Below, in pieces: positions 39,741 through 48,989 of a stretch of DNA of 64,000 nucleotides. Each line of letters begins with the position of its first letter. Position 1 is the first letter of the stretch. The notes under the pieces are model-generated. The model did no database searches and had not been told where the DNA came from. It worked only from the letters and a program-made list of their open reading frames with translations. The stretch covers positions 186,001 to 250,000 of the forward strand of contig NZ_QLVE01000002.1 in NCBI RefSeq assembly GCF_003331145.1, given 5' to 3'. The DNA is from Exiguobacterium sp. TNDT2. GTDB taxonomy: Bacteria > Bacillota > Bacilli > Exiguobacteriales > Exiguobacteriaceae. The position numbers were made by a program, and so were the translations under genes.

Positions 39741-42265
39741 AAAAAGTCATGCTCATCGCCGCAGCTTTCCTCGTATCCATCATCGCCCATTCCTTTTTCA
39801 TCTATTATCAGTCCCAAGGCGGTTACATCGCCGGACCGAACGACGGGCTCTCACAGATGGTGCCCTTCAAGCATTTTCTGTACGATACGGTCCATGACGG
39901 AAATCTTGTCTATGCGGAGGACTTCGGCTTAGGTGGCGGCACCATCACGCAACTTGCCTACTATTTTTCGACATCAATCGTCTTTTGGATCACGGTGGCC
40001 ATCATCTCCTTGCTTGAGGTGACCGGACTCGTCACGTCGGACCTCGAGCTTTGGTTACAGCTCACCCTCGTCGTGAGTATTGTCCGTCTCGCCATCGTCC
40101 TCTTGTTTGCGACGTACGCGTATCGGCTGTTCCACGTCAAAACGTTTCATGCCTTCATCGGCGCAGTCCTATACGGCGCGTCCGTCATGTACATCCGTCA
40201 CGTGACATTTTGGGAGTTTTTCGCCGACGCCTTCCTTTGGGTCCCGCTCCTTGTCATCGGACTCGAACGAATCATCCGGCTCGGCCGCGTTGACATTTTC
40301 ATCGTTATCAGCGCACTCATGCTCGTGAACAACTTCTATTTTGCGTATATCAACTTGGTGTTCGTCTTTGTCTATGTCGTGTTCCGTCAGTTCATCCGCT
40401 TCCCAGAAGACCAGATCAGACGCCGGCAACAATGGCTACTTTATAGTGGGTCCGGGGTGCTCGCCCTGCTCCTCAGCGCGTTTGCTTTCGTCCCGGCAAT
40501 ATTCGGGTTTCTGCAAAATGAACGACCGTCTTTCGACCAAAAGATTGACTGGTTCGAGTTCGACAACGTGTTGTACGACAGCCGCCTGCTCATCCTTTCG
40601 GCTGGCTTTGTTTTGTTCGTGTTTTATCGCCCGCTCTATCGTCAGACAGCGTTTCGTCTGTTTGCGACGATGAGCCTTCTGTTCATCGTCTTTCATTTTA
40701 GTCCGCATGTTGGAAGCTTCTTTAACGGTTTCTCGGCTCCCCAATATCGCTGGGAATATCTCGCGAGCTTTACGATGGGGGGTGCGGTGGCCGTCGGTTT
40801 ATCACATTGGCGCTTTGAAAGACAAGCTTTCCTCCATGCGACTGTCGGTACAATGATGCTCTATCTCCTTTTTGGTTTGTTCGGGAATGTAGTATGGTCC
40901 GTCGGTCTCGGCATCTTCGGAATGATGCTGATAACGGTCGTGTCGTTTTGGCGGAAACCGATGTTCGCACCGTACGTGATCACTGTCTCGTACTTGATTC
41001 TCTTTATCGGCTACACGAAATTCATGCTTCACGATCAAACAATCTTTAACACGAACGAATCGTTCGTGAACAGTTCCAATTATGACAGCGCCGAACACCG
41101 TGAACTTGTTGAACTCGTACAAAAAGAAGCTGCCCCGCTCGAACGGCTCGATTGGATGGTCCCTTTGCGCAACAATACACCAATCGTCCAATCGTTCCTC
41201 GGAACAAGCCTGTACTCAAGCATATTGAACGGGCATCTGCTGACACTTTATTGGAGCGACCTTGAAATCGATATGGGACGGGAGAGCGTAAGTCGATACG
41301 GGACGCTCGGCAATCGTGCCAACCTGCATCACGTATTATCAAGTCCATACTGGATGCGCAATAAAAACGCTTCGAGCGAAGCGCCTTACGGTTTTACCTT
41401 GCTCGCCGAGAGTGACCGGTATGCTGTCTATGAAAGCGAGACACGTCTCCCGTTCGTCCGGACGACGACGTCTACCTATCGCCAAGCTGATCTTGACGAC
41501 GCCTCGATATTGACCCGTGAGCAGGCGATGCTCTCGGGTGTCATCTTAGAAGCTGGAAGTGAAACGCCGATTCCGGCTCAGACCGTCGACTTTACGACAG
41601 AAGAGGTCGAGGCCGTGTTAGATGGTGATACGCTTCATGTGACCTCTGATGAAGGTGGCATCGACTTGATTCCTGACGTCCCGCCGACGGCAACGGGAGA
41701 CTTGTACGTCTCATTCGATATCCGAAAACTCGAAGGCGACGGGTTTTTCATCAAACTAGGTGGGTACCGAACGACACGAAAACCTGAGGCGTCCATTTAC
41801 CGGACCGGTCTCACCTCAATGACACTCCGTACCCCATTGTCTGAGCGCGTGCCATTCCGTTTACCCGAAGGAACATATGCCCTTGAAGACATGACCATCG
41901 AATGGGAAGATTATTCGACGCTTGACTCGGTAGTCAAGGAAACGCAAGAGCGTCCAGACATCCCCGTCACCTGGGATGGCCCTAATCTAGACTTCACTGT
42001 CGAGGAAGCCACACAAGGAACGTACGCCGTTCTCCCGGTCCCATTTGAACGCGGTTGGAGCGCTTCCATCAACGGAGAGAAGCGCGACGTCTTACAGGCC
42101 AATTATGCGTTCAGTGCAATCCAGCTCGATCAAGGACGAAACGAGGTCGAGCTGACGTATCGTCCGCCCTTCTTTGGCATGACGACGGCAATGACACTGC
42201 TTGGTCTTATCTTGTTCGTCAGCTATTTTGCTTATGTACGTCGCAAAGAGCCTCCGCTCACATGA
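39737..42265 (+). CDS. yfhO: YfhO-family membrane glycosyltransferase
   Basis: An 842-residue polytopic protein with about twelve to thirteen helices over the first 460 residues, a large external region, and a final helix (MTTAMTLLGLILFVSYFAYV). In Bacillus and Listeria, YfhO-type proteins transfer the sugar from undecaprenyl phosphate to teichoic acid outside the cell. The YAEDFGLGGGTITQLAYY segment and the late PFERGWSASINGEKRDV are typical. ATGA overlap with gtrA indicates coupling. Confidence 0.87.
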   Translation: MKKVMLIAAAFLVSIIAHSFFIYYQSQGGYIAGPNDGLSQMVPFKHFLYDTVHDGNLVYAEDFGLGGGTITQLAYYFSTSIVFWITVAIISLLEVTGLVTSDLELWLQLTLVVSIVRLAIVLLFATYAYRLFHVKTFHAFIGAVLYGASVMYIRHVTFWEFFADAFLWVPLLVIGLERIIRLGRVDIFIVISALMLVNNFYFAYINLVFVFVYVVFRQFIRFPEDQIRRRQQWLLYSGSGVLALLLSAFAFVPAIFGFLQNERPSFDQKIDWFEFDNVLYDSRLLILSAGFVLFVFYRPLYRQTAFRLFATMSLLFIVFHFSPHVGSFFNGFSAPQYRWEYLASFTMGGAVAVGLSHWRFERQAFLHATVGTMMLYLLFGLFGNVVWSVGLGIFGMMLITVVSFWRKPMFAPYVITVSYLILFIGYTKFMLHDQTIFNTNESFVNSSNYDSAEHRELVELVQKEAAPLERLDWMVPLRNNTPIVQSFLGTSLYSSILNGHLLTLYWSDLEIDMGRESVSRYGTLGNRANLHHVLSSPYWMRNKNASSEAPYGFTLLAESDRYAVYESETRLPFVRTTTSTYRQADLDDASILTREQAMLSGVILEAGSETPIPAQTVDFTTEEVEAVLDGDTLHVTSDEGGIDLIPDVPPTATGDLYVSFDIRKLEGDGFFIKLGGYRTTRKPEASIYRTGLTSMTLRTPLSERVPFRLPEGTYALEDMTIEWEDYSTLDSVVKETQERPDIPVTWDGPNLDFTVEEATQGTYAVLPVPFERGWSASINGEKRDVLQANYAFSAIQLDQGRNEVELTYRPPFFGMTTAMTLLGLILFVSYFAYVRRKEPPLT

Positions 42266-42277
42266 ACGGAGGCTCTA
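42247..42277. terminator. Hairpin at the convergent ends of yfhO and a GNAT gene
   Basis: AGAGCCTCCG pairs with CGGAGGCTCT across ten bases; the first arm lies in the last codons of yfhO. T-tails are weak on both sides. Confidence 0.55.
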
Positions 42278-42304
42278 ATTTCTCTAAGTCACGCTAGCTT
42301 TTTA

Positions 42305-42862
42305 TCATCCATCAAGAGTCAACTTTTCAATGTATTCTTTTTTCGTCACGACGTAGACGAGACTTTGGACGGTACGTCCGTCCAAGCGCGTCAACTGTTG
42401 AGACGTCGTGAACGCGTACGTGAACCCGGTCTTCTCGACGACGCGGCGCGACTGGTCGTTGAAGTCGAAATGGCCGCACCAGATGCGTTCGAGTCCGAGG
42501 TTATCAAATCCGTAGCGCAACACTTCGCGGACGGCTTCTGGGATATACTCTTTCCCCCAATGGTCCGGGCTGAGGACATAGCCGATCTCACGTTGCCGGT
42601 CATGCTGAATCTCAGGGTCCGGCCGACGGTCGTGCAACCCGAGGCTTCCGATGACCTCACCTGTCTCTTTCAACGTGATGGCCCAGACGTCTTCGTCTTG
42701 TTGGAACAACCGGATGACGTCGCGGGTCTCGTCGACCGACTGGTGCGGTGCCCAGCCCGCTTTCGGTCCGACCCGCTCGTCTTTTGCATAGTGAAACATC
42801 TGTTCAGCGTCCTCGAGCTGAAAGGCGCGTAGCCGGAGTCGGTCTGTATCCAATTGAATCAT
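42305..42862 (-). CDS. GNAT acetyltransferase, RimJ/RimL type
   Basis: A 185-residue acetyltransferase of the Acetyltransf_3 group, which includes ribosomal-protein N-terminal acetylases. It begins with the typical DTDRLRLRAFQLEDAEQMF. GEVIGSLGLHD follows, then IGYVLSPDHWGKEYIPEAVREVLRYGFDNLGLERI and NDQSRRVVEKTGF (quoted in parts). AAAGGAAG precedes the ATG at 42862. The acceptor is unknown. Confidence 0.83.
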   Translation of the reverse strand: MIQLDTDRLRLRAFQLEDAEQMFHYAKDERVGPKAGWAPHQSVDETRDVIRLFQQDEDVWAITLKETGEVIGSLGLHDRRPDPEIQHDRQREIGYVLSPDHWGKEYIPEAVREVLRYGFDNLGLERIWCGHFDFNDQSRRVVEKTGFTYAFTTSQQLTRLDGRTVQSLVYVVTKKEYIEKLTLDG

Positions 42863-42929
42863 CTTGTTCTTCCTTTCTGTCGTTTCCCTCGGATTCATTC
42901 CGGGAATGAGTCCATGAGGAGGGATGACG

Positions 42930-43376
42930 ATGCCATTTGATTATGATTTAGATTTTGAAACGATTGATTTCCGCGAGCAACCCGAACTGTATCGAGTCGG
43001 CCGCGGCGAGCAAGGTGTCCTGCTCGTCGAACCGTATAAAAGTGAGATTCTTCCGCACTGGCGTTTCAAGACACCGGACATCGCCCGCAAGTCCGCCGAT
43101 GAGATTATGGAACTGTTTGAGGCGTATCGGACCGCCGATGATTTCGTCGGAATGGATATGGCCCGTAAATTCATCCAGATGGGCTATACCCGGGCGAGAC
43201 GTTACGCCAACTACAAAGGCGGACGGAAATATAAAGAAGATGGTGACATCCACGATCGTCAAATCGACGAGGAGAAGGCGGAATCGGCCCGCATCTTCAA
43301 AGAACGGTGGGACCAGATTCGGGCAGATGAAGACTATTTGAAACGAAAGAAAGCCCATCAGAAGCAGTACGGCTAA
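42930..43376 (+). CDS. DUF4385-family protein
   Basis: A 148-residue soluble protein. DLDFETIDFREQPELYRVGR, LLVEPYKSEILPHW and the very basic RRYANYKGGRKY match the conserved DUF4385 family of unknown function. GGAGGG lies six bases before the ATG at 42930. It converges on an acetyltransferase gene with no gap between the stops. Confidence 0.78.
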   Translation: MPFDYDLDFETIDFREQPELYRVGRGEQGVLLVEPYKSEILPHWRFKTPDIARKSADEIMELFEAYRTADDFVGMDMARKFIQMGYTRARRYANYKGGRKYKEDGDIHDRQIDEEKAESARIFKERWDQIRADEDYLKRKKAHQKQYG

Positions 43377-43814
43377 TCATTGGCTCATGACGAGAAAGCG
43401 AGTCTCACCTTTTTCAAACGACGCGACGTGTTGAAACCCGAGCTGCTCATAGAGATGGATGGCCCGCCGATTGAACGCGGCCACCGTCAACCGAAGCGGT
43501 TTGCCTTCGCGCGCCGCTTCTTGCATCACCAATCGGACGAACGGACGCCCGTGTCCCCGTCCCGTTCGGTCTGGGTGCAACCCAAGACCAATGTCGGTAT
43601 GGGTGTCCTCATAGACGTATGTATCGTTCGGCACCTGTGCATACGTGCCGAGGCAATAGAAACCAATCAACGCCCCGTCATGGACGGCTTGATACGCCAT
43701 CAGTTCATCGAGTCCTTCCGCTGAAACTTCTTGGTTATAGAAATCATACGGTGCCTCGTACGTCCACGCTTGAATCGCGTGGGCGTCTTGCTGTGTCATC
43801 GGACGAATTTCCAT
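43377..43814 (-). CDS. GNAT acetyltransferase
   Basis: A 145-residue N-acetyltransferase. It starts MEIRPMTQQDAHAIQAW. The acetyl-CoA loop lies at GLHPDRTGRGHGRPFV (R/Q-x-x-G-x-G/A type), followed by LRLTVAAFNRRAIHLYEQLGF, the usual C-terminal core. AAAGGAGG precedes the ATG. The acceptor is unknown. Confidence 0.83.
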   Translation of the reverse strand: MEIRPMTQQDAHAIQAWTYEAPYDFYNQEVSAEGLDELMAYQAVHDGALIGFYCLGTYAQVPNDTYVYEDTHTDIGLGLHPDRTGRGHGRPFVRLVMQEAAREGKPLRLTVAAFNRRAIHLYEQLGFQHVASFEKGETRFLVMSQ

Positions 43815-43878
43815 GACAACCTCCTTTCTCACATCTCTCTTTGTTCGTGCTTGCTAACAGACATTCCTGTCTGCATCA

Positions 43879-43903
43879 AAAAAGGATGGGGCGCCCCATC
43901 CTC
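43879..43903 (-). terminator. Terminator of the osmC-like gene
   Basis: GGATGGGGC pairs with GCCCCATCC with no free loop bases, followed by six to seven T on the minus strand. Confidence 0.82.
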
Positions 43904-44351
43904 ACTTTCTCGTCCATGTCGCCGTGATATCGACGTCGGCCGCATGCATCAAGTTATGGATCGGACAACGTGCCTCGACGCCTTTCTGGAGTGCTGCAAT
44001 CCGTTCATCCGACTCGGTCGTATCAAGGACGATATTCACGTGTACTTTCTCGAAGTATGTCCGCACGCCCTCGACCCCTTGGAACCCACGCGGGTCGAGC
44101 GTCCCTTCGGTCACGAATGTCACCCCATCATAGTTGAAGTCTTGGTCTTGCGCCACGTAAGCGATCATGATCGTCGTGCACGACGACAACGCCCCGAGCA
44201 AATACTCGAGCGGGTTCGGACCGGCGTCCGTCCCGCCAAGACGTTCCGGTTCATCGACGACGAACGGTTTATGGTCATGCACATAAACCGTCGTCTTCAC
44301 ACTTGTCGCTTCCCCTTCGGCGCGCATCGTCACTAACGGTTTTTCAGTCAT
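43902..44351 (-). CDS. OsmC/Ohr-family peroxidase-like protein
   Basis: A 149-residue protein. The two conserved redox cysteines are seen in LLGALSSCTTIMIAYV and in ARCPIHNLM. OsmC and Ohr proteins reduce organic peroxides using these thiols. The NPLEYLLGALSSC and DGVTFVTEGTLDPRGFQG segments suit the OsmC rather than the Ohr subgroup. GAGGAGG precedes the ATG. It has its own terminator. Confidence 0.88.
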   Translation of the reverse strand: MTEKPLVTMRAEGEATSVKTTVYVHDHKPFVVDEPERLGGTDAGPNPLEYLLGALSSCTTIMIAYVAQDQDFNYDGVTFVTEGTLDPRGFQGVEGVRTYFEKVHVNIVLDTTESDERIAALQKGVEARCPIHNLMHAADVDITATWTRK

Positions 44352-44396
44352 ATTGTCTCCTCCTCTATCAGATGGCCATCTTTCTTCTCGTTCCCG

Positions 44397-45962
44397 TTAT
44401 GTGGGTCCGTGTAACACCTCGTCATATATCGCATAATCGTTTTTTCCCTGTTGTTTGATTTGATACATCGCCTGATCGGCTTTATGAATGAGCGTGTCTA
44501 AATCTGAGCCTTGATCCGGTGAGACGCTGACGCCGATGCTCGCACGAATCGGGATGGTTTCGTGACCTAATTTGAACGGTCGTTCCGCTAACGTGTTCCG
44601 CAGCCGCTTCACGAACGTGACGATGTCCTCTTCCCCCATGTCCGTCAAATACATATAGAATTCGTCTCCGCCGACACGCGAGGCCAGTCCCGCTTCCAGC
44701 GTAGCCATCTCAAGCAACTCACCGAGATGAATGAGGAAATCATCGCCGACTTGGTGGCCGTATGTGTCGTTGATCCCTTTAAAGCCATCCAAATCGACAA
44801 CGATAATGGCGACCGAATCTGCATTTAGCAGTGCCTGGTCGGCCTGCTCATAAAACGCCCGACGGTTCGCAAGTTTCGTGAGCGGGTCATGATAGGCAAA
44901 GAAACGAATCGACTGTTCGGCTTCTTTGAACGAATGGACGTCCCGAATCAAAATCATGCCGTGTATTTTTTGATCGATATAGACGAAGTCCCCATCGATG
45001 ACGACATAACGTTCTTGCCCGACTTCGTCTGAATCTTTGTCTCAAACTCGAGAAACTTCTTTTGCGCATGGAAATGTTGACTGTAGTGTTCACACCACTC
45101 TTGCCGTTTTTTCTCGGGCAACAAATCGACGAAACGTTCATTGACGACACGGACCGTATGAAACAATGTTCGCGCAGCCGGGTTCGCACTCTCGATACAA
45201 CCGGTGTCATCGAGGAGCAAAATCGCCGACGGGTTCAAGTTGTAGAGCGTGCCATAACGCTTGGCGTAAGACGCAAGAAAATCGAGCCGATTCATCGCGA
45301 CGACGAGAGCGACCGCCCAGACGAGCCCCCCGTACATATACGCATACGGCGGCATGATTCCGCGGAGCTGGATATAACCGAAGATGATGTCCCAGATGAG
45401 AACGGCGACGGCCGTCCAAATGAGCATGCGCAAGACGCGCTCATGTTCGGAGCGCTCGGACCGCTTAAGGGCGTACATCAATAATAGAATCACAAGAAAA
45501 TGAAACAGGTTACCGACGGTCATCGTCGTCAAATAGGACGTGTTGAACTCAGGGTAAATCCAAACGCCGACTTGGTCGAAGCGTTGGCTGTTCAAGATGT
45601 TCTCTTGACGGATGAACGTCAACGCGACCGGCACGAGCGGTAAATAAATCGCATACGGATACATCCATTTTGGCAGTTTCGTCCCCGACTCCCGTCACTT
45701 TAACGATGAAGTGGACGGAACAGACAAAAATCAAAATGCCGGCGTTGCCGAACCAATACGTGACAAAAGCGGGACTGGCCTCGATGGGGGACAAATGCCG
45801 CCCGAACTCAGCCAAGAACAACATCGCATAGCCAAATACGAACAGGCTGAGCAGCCGATGCTCGACTTGGCGCGGATTACGGAGCAACACATCAAGGGCA
45901 AGGTGGCTCAATAAGAAAGCCGGTAGTAAATAAACGGCCATATAGAGAAATAGTGTGGTCAC
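44397..45962 (-). pseudogene. 7TM-PAS-GGDEF diguanylate cyclase broken by two frameshifts
   Basis: Three reading-frame pieces add up to one protein of about 520 residues. Piece 1 (GTG 45962, GGGG seven bases before) encodes three helices and ends at VTGVG. Piece 2 encodes four more helices (PKWMYPYAIYLPLVPVALT on) and a PAS domain (NPSAILLLDDTGCIESANPA). Piece 3 holds GGDEF: HDPLTKLANRRAF, DLDGFKGINDTYGH, RVGGDEF. Removing one base in a GGGG run (45683-45686) and adding one near 45010-45016 restores the frame; pieces 1 and 3 are already in the same frame. The N-terminus resembles histidine-kinase 7TM sensor domains. It is inactive as written unless the shifts are sequencing errors. Confidence 0.82.
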
Positions 45963-46049
45963 GGATAGACCCCTTTCTTCAAACAAATCCAGGTGTTACT
46001 TTCTCTATCGGTCAAAGCGAATCCTTTCTCGAGTGTGCGGACACATCCA

Positions 46050-46082
46050 CAGAAAAAACGAGCGGAACCAAGTCCGCTCGCT
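46050..46082 (-). terminator. Terminator of the thiamine operon
   Basis: CGAGCGGA pairs with TCCGCTCG, followed by six T on the minus strand, about 15 bases after the NAD(P)-binding protein gene. Confidence 0.85.
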
Positions 46083-46095
46083 GTCGTCATCTCGT

Positions 46096-46731
46096 TTATA
46101 ATGTGTCTTCGATTGACGTGTCGCCTTTGACGAGGTCAATCGCTTTATTTTTCGCGTTATCGTGCCCAATTACGTGAGCGAGGAACGCTGCGACGTCCGC
46201 ACGTGGGACTTCGCCCGTGTCGATATCCCCAATCTTCACGTTGCCGGTACCGGCGTCATCTGTGAGAGCGCCTGGGCGAACAATCGTGTACGTCAATCCG
46301 CTCGATTCAAGCAAGCGATCCGCGTGATGCTTCGCGACATAATATGGTTTCATCTCTTCCGGCCATGCCGAACGATCTTCCGATTTCAAAGCGCTAACCA
46401 TGACGAACTGTTTCACATTCCCGTTCGCCTGAGCCGCCTCAATACTTTTCGCCGCGCCGTCAAGGTCGATTAACAGTGTTTTATCGGCTCCGGTGCTGCC
46501 GCCCGAACCGGCCGCGAAGACGACCACGTCCATGCCGGACATCGCCTGTTCAAGTGACGACACGTCACCTTCGAGGTCACCTAAAACGGCTTGATAGCCT
46601 TTCGATGTGAAGTCGTCGAGTTGCTCTTGTTTCCGGACCATCGCCGTGACTCGGTGTTTCCCTTCCTCGTGCAATCGTTCCACGAGCTGTTTTCCAATCT
46701 GTCCATTCGCGCCTATTACAAATACGTTCAT
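46096..46731 (-). CDS. NAD(P)-binding protein, atypical SDR (YwnB/YhfK-like)
   Basis: A 211-residue Rossmann-fold protein starting NVFVIGANGQIGKQLVERL with the GxxGxxG motif. VTAMVRKQEQLDDF follows, then DVVVFAAGSGGSTGADKT and VMVSALKSEDRS. The usual YxxxK pair is replaced by YYVAKHHAD. Such proteins are nucleotide-binding reductases or regulators. GGAGG precedes the ATG at 46731. It follows thiE by 24 bases and is probably co-transcribed, without an evident thiamine role. Confidence 0.82.
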   Translation of the reverse strand: MNVFVIGANGQIGKQLVERLHEEGKHRVTAMVRKQEQLDDFTSKGYQAVLGDLEGDVSSLEQAMSGMDVVVFAAGSGGSTGADKTLLIDLDGAAKSIEAAQANGNVKQFVMVSALKSEDRSAWPEEMKPYYVAKHHADRLLESSGLTYTIVRPGALTDDAGTGNVKIGDIDTGEVPRADVAAFLAHVIGHDNAKNKAIDLVKGDTSIEDTL

Positions 46732-46754
46732 CTGTCTTCCTCCTCGATTTGAAT

Positions 46755-47393
46755 TCAGAGACAAGCGAAACGCCGTGTGGCTATGGCCACATTCGGTGCA
46801 GAAGCGATGGCCGAGATGACGGCGACGCCGTCCGCCCCGTCGTTCAGAATCATCGGGACGTGTTCCGGTAAAATGCCACCAATCCCCACGATTGGCAGCT
46901 CTCGATACATGGCTCGAACTTGACGGATAAGCACCGTCCCGTTGACGGCCCCGGCGTCTTCTTTCGAAGTCGTCGGGTAAATGGGGCCAATGCCCACATA
47001 ATCCGCATGCTCGATAGCTGCTGTCGCTTCTTCGAGCGTGTGGACCGAGACACCGAGCCATTTGTCTGGACCAATCCGCGCTCGAACGATTGCGGCCTCG
47101 GCATCGTCTTGTCCGATATGCACGCCGTCCGCATCGATGCGTTCTGCTAGTGCGACGTCGTCATTGATGATGAACGGGACGTCATACGAGCGGCAAAGTG
47201 TTTGCAACGCTCTCGCCATCGCTTCTTTTTTATCCCCATACAGTGCCTCTTTACCTTTTTCACGAAATTGGAAACATGTCACGCCACATTGGAGCGCTGT
47301 TTCAACCGTCTGGAGCATGTCATCCGTGTTCGCTGTCCCACAAATAAAGTAGAGCCGCAACTGATCAGCGATGGTTCGTTGTGATGGATTCAA
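46755..47393 (-). CDS. thiE: Thiamine-phosphate synthase
   Basis: Joins hydroxymethylpyrimidine diphosphate and thiazole phosphate into thiamine phosphate. The 212-residue barrel has CFQFREKG, FIINDDVALAERIDADGVHIGQDD and the C-terminal VGIGGILPEHV with the phosphate-binding glycines. The start is TTG at 47393, behind GGAGGG eight bases upstream, inside the end of thiD (29-base overlap). Confidence 0.94.
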   Translation of the reverse strand: MNPSQRTIADQLRLYFICGTANTDDMLQTVETALQCGVTCFQFREKGKEALYGDKKEAMARALQTLCRSYDVPFIINDDVALAERIDADGVHIGQDDAEAAIVRARIGPDKWLGVSVHTLEEATAAIEHADYVGIGPIYPTTSKEDAGAVNGTVLIRQVRAMYRELPIVGIGGILPEHVPMILNDGADGVAVISAIASAPNVAIATRRFACL

Positions 47394-48204
47394 TCGTCAC
47401 GCCCTCCTCTCCATACGCCGCATGTGCCCAATGGTTCGTCGGCCCATGTCCGGCACCAATATCGAGTCCATACGTGATGGCACTTTGAATGAATCGCTTG
47501 GCGGTCACCGTCGCCTCCAGGATGGAATGCCCTTTGGCAAGTTCCGCCGTGAGTGCCGCTGAAAACGTGCAACCGGTGCCGTGCGTGTCACTCGTCTGGA
47601 TGCGCGGAGCCGACAAGATAAACGTCTCGGACGCCGTCATGATCAAGTCGTCCGCAGATTCGCCTTCGAGATGGCCGCCCTTTAAGACGACCGCGCGCAC
47701 ACCATATGCTAGCATCCGCCATGCCGCTTCGATGCGGTCCTCAAACGTCCGAATCGTCATTCCCGTCAGCACTTCCGCTTCCGGCACGTTCGGTGTGACG
47801 ACGGTCGCGAGCGGCAACAAGGATGTCTTGAGCGCATCGACCGCCGTGTCCTGTAAAAGCGAGGCCCCGCCTTTCGCAATCATGACCGGGTCGACGACGA
47901 GTTGGCCTAACGCGTGACGCCGCACCCCGGCAGCGACCACCTCGATGCGCTCTGCATCGAATAACATCCCGGTCTTGCACGCCGCAATCAAAAAGTCGGC
48001 GCCAATCGCATCAAGTTGTTGCGTCACGAGTTCCGGTGACACGGCCTCGACCCCATGCACCCCACGCGTGTTTTGGGCTGTAACGGCCGTCACAACGCTC
48101 GTGCCGAACACACCGAGTTCTTGAAACGTCTTCAAATCAGCTTGAATGCCTGCACCACCGCCCGAATCCGAACCAGCGATCGTCAATACTTGCGGCCGCA
48201 TCAT
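47365..48204 (-). CDS. thiD: Hydroxymethylpyrimidine/phosphomethylpyrimidine kinase
   Basis: Phosphorylates HMP twice for thiamine synthesis. The 279 residues include LTIAGSDSGGGAGIQADLKTF (in part), VVDPVMIAKGGASLL, VTPNVPEAEVLTGM and the anion-hole DTHGTGCTFSAALTAELAKG. The start overlaps the thiM stop by four bases. It is third in the riboswitch-controlled operon. Confidence 0.94.
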   Translation of the reverse strand: MMRPQVLTIAGSDSGGGAGIQADLKTFQELGVFGTSVVTAVTAQNTRGVHGVEAVSPELVTQQLDAIGADFLIAACKTGMLFDAERIEVVAAGVRRHALGQLVVDPVMIAKGGASLLQDTAVDALKTSLLPLATVVTPNVPEAEVLTGMTIRTFEDRIEAAWRMLAYGVRAVVLKGGHLEGESADDLIMTASETFILSAPRIQTSDTHGTGCTFSAALTAELAKGHSILEATVTAKRFIQSAITYGLDIGAGHGPTNHWAHAAYGEEGVTIESITTNHR

Positions 48205-48989
48205 GACACCACCTCGATGCGATCACTCGGCAACTCGACAGCCGTCATCTTGCCAAGCTCATTCAAGAAATGGACCGGGAAATCGCCCGGCCCGTCTGCC
48301 AAAACAGTGGCGAGTTCCCCGCACCGGGCATACCCGGCGAGCGCTGTCGCCGTGGCCGCGACAACGTCACCCTCGACTGCGAGAAACGCACCGACGACCG
48401 CACTGAGTAAACAGCCGGTCCCCGTCGTCCGGGCCATCACTGCAGTGCCGCCTTTGATTTCAATCGTAACGTCCCCGTCGCTGACGACGTCCGTCTCGCC
48501 GGTCACGGCAACGACACAGTTATAACGCTGGGCCGCCGCACGAGCGATTTGATTCAAATCATCTCGCGCTTCCCCTGCGTCCACACCGCGCGCTGTCGCG
48601 TCGAGATCGATTAACGTCGCGATTTCTCCGGCATTGCCACGGATGACCGTCACGCCGACGTGTTGTAGAATCGCCTCGGCGACGTCGCGTCGAAACGAGG
48701 TCGCTCCGACCCCGACCGGATCGAAGACAATCGGACGACCCGCTTGATTCGCTGCCTGTCCAGCTCGAATCATCGTCCGTTCCGTCATCGCATCGAGCGT
48801 ACCGATATTGAGCACGAGCGCATCGCTCACAGACGCCATCTCGGCCACTTCTTCGACAGCTGACGCCATCACCGGGGCCGCCCCGATGGCGAGCAATCCG
48901 TTCGCCGAAAAGTTGGCGACGACGATATTCGTGATGTTGTGGATGAGTGGCCGTTCGGCTCTGACTTTGTCCCATAGATCGCGTTTCAT
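48201..48989 (-). CDS. thiM: Hydroxyethylthiazole kinase
   Basis: Salvages the thiazole moiety by phosphorylating hydroxyethylthiazole. The 262 residues show PLIHNITNIVVANFSANGLLA, GIGAAPVMA-type AIGAAPVMASA, FDPVGVGAT and the catalytic RTTGTGCLLSAVVGAFL. ATG at 48989 has GGGGG seven bases upstream and overlaps the tenA stop by four bases. A kinase for thiazole without thiazole synthesis genes nearby points to salvage. Confidence 0.94.
   Translation of the reverse strand: MKRDLWDKVRAERPLIHNITNIVVANFSANGLLAIGAAPVMASAVEEVAEMASVSDALVLNIGTLDAMTERTMIRAGQAANQAGRPIVFDPVGVGATSFRRDVAEAILQHVGVTVIRGNAGEIATLIDLDATARGVDAGEARDDLNQIARAAAQRYNCVVAVTGETDVVSDGDVTIEIKGGTAVMARTTGTGCLLSAVVGAFLAVEGDVVAATATALAGYARCGELATVLADGPGDFPVHFLNELGKMTAVELPSDRIEVVS

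Noticed and set aside
45062-45484. Plus-strand reading frame of 140 codons inside the broken GGDEF gene
   Set aside because: It is opposite to clear membrane/PAS coding sequence, lacks a ribosome site and matches no family.
46732-47061. N-terminal extension of the NAD(P)-binding protein gene
   Set aside because: The extension runs through the end of thiE in another frame; the ATG at 46731 has the ribosome site and the Rossmann start.
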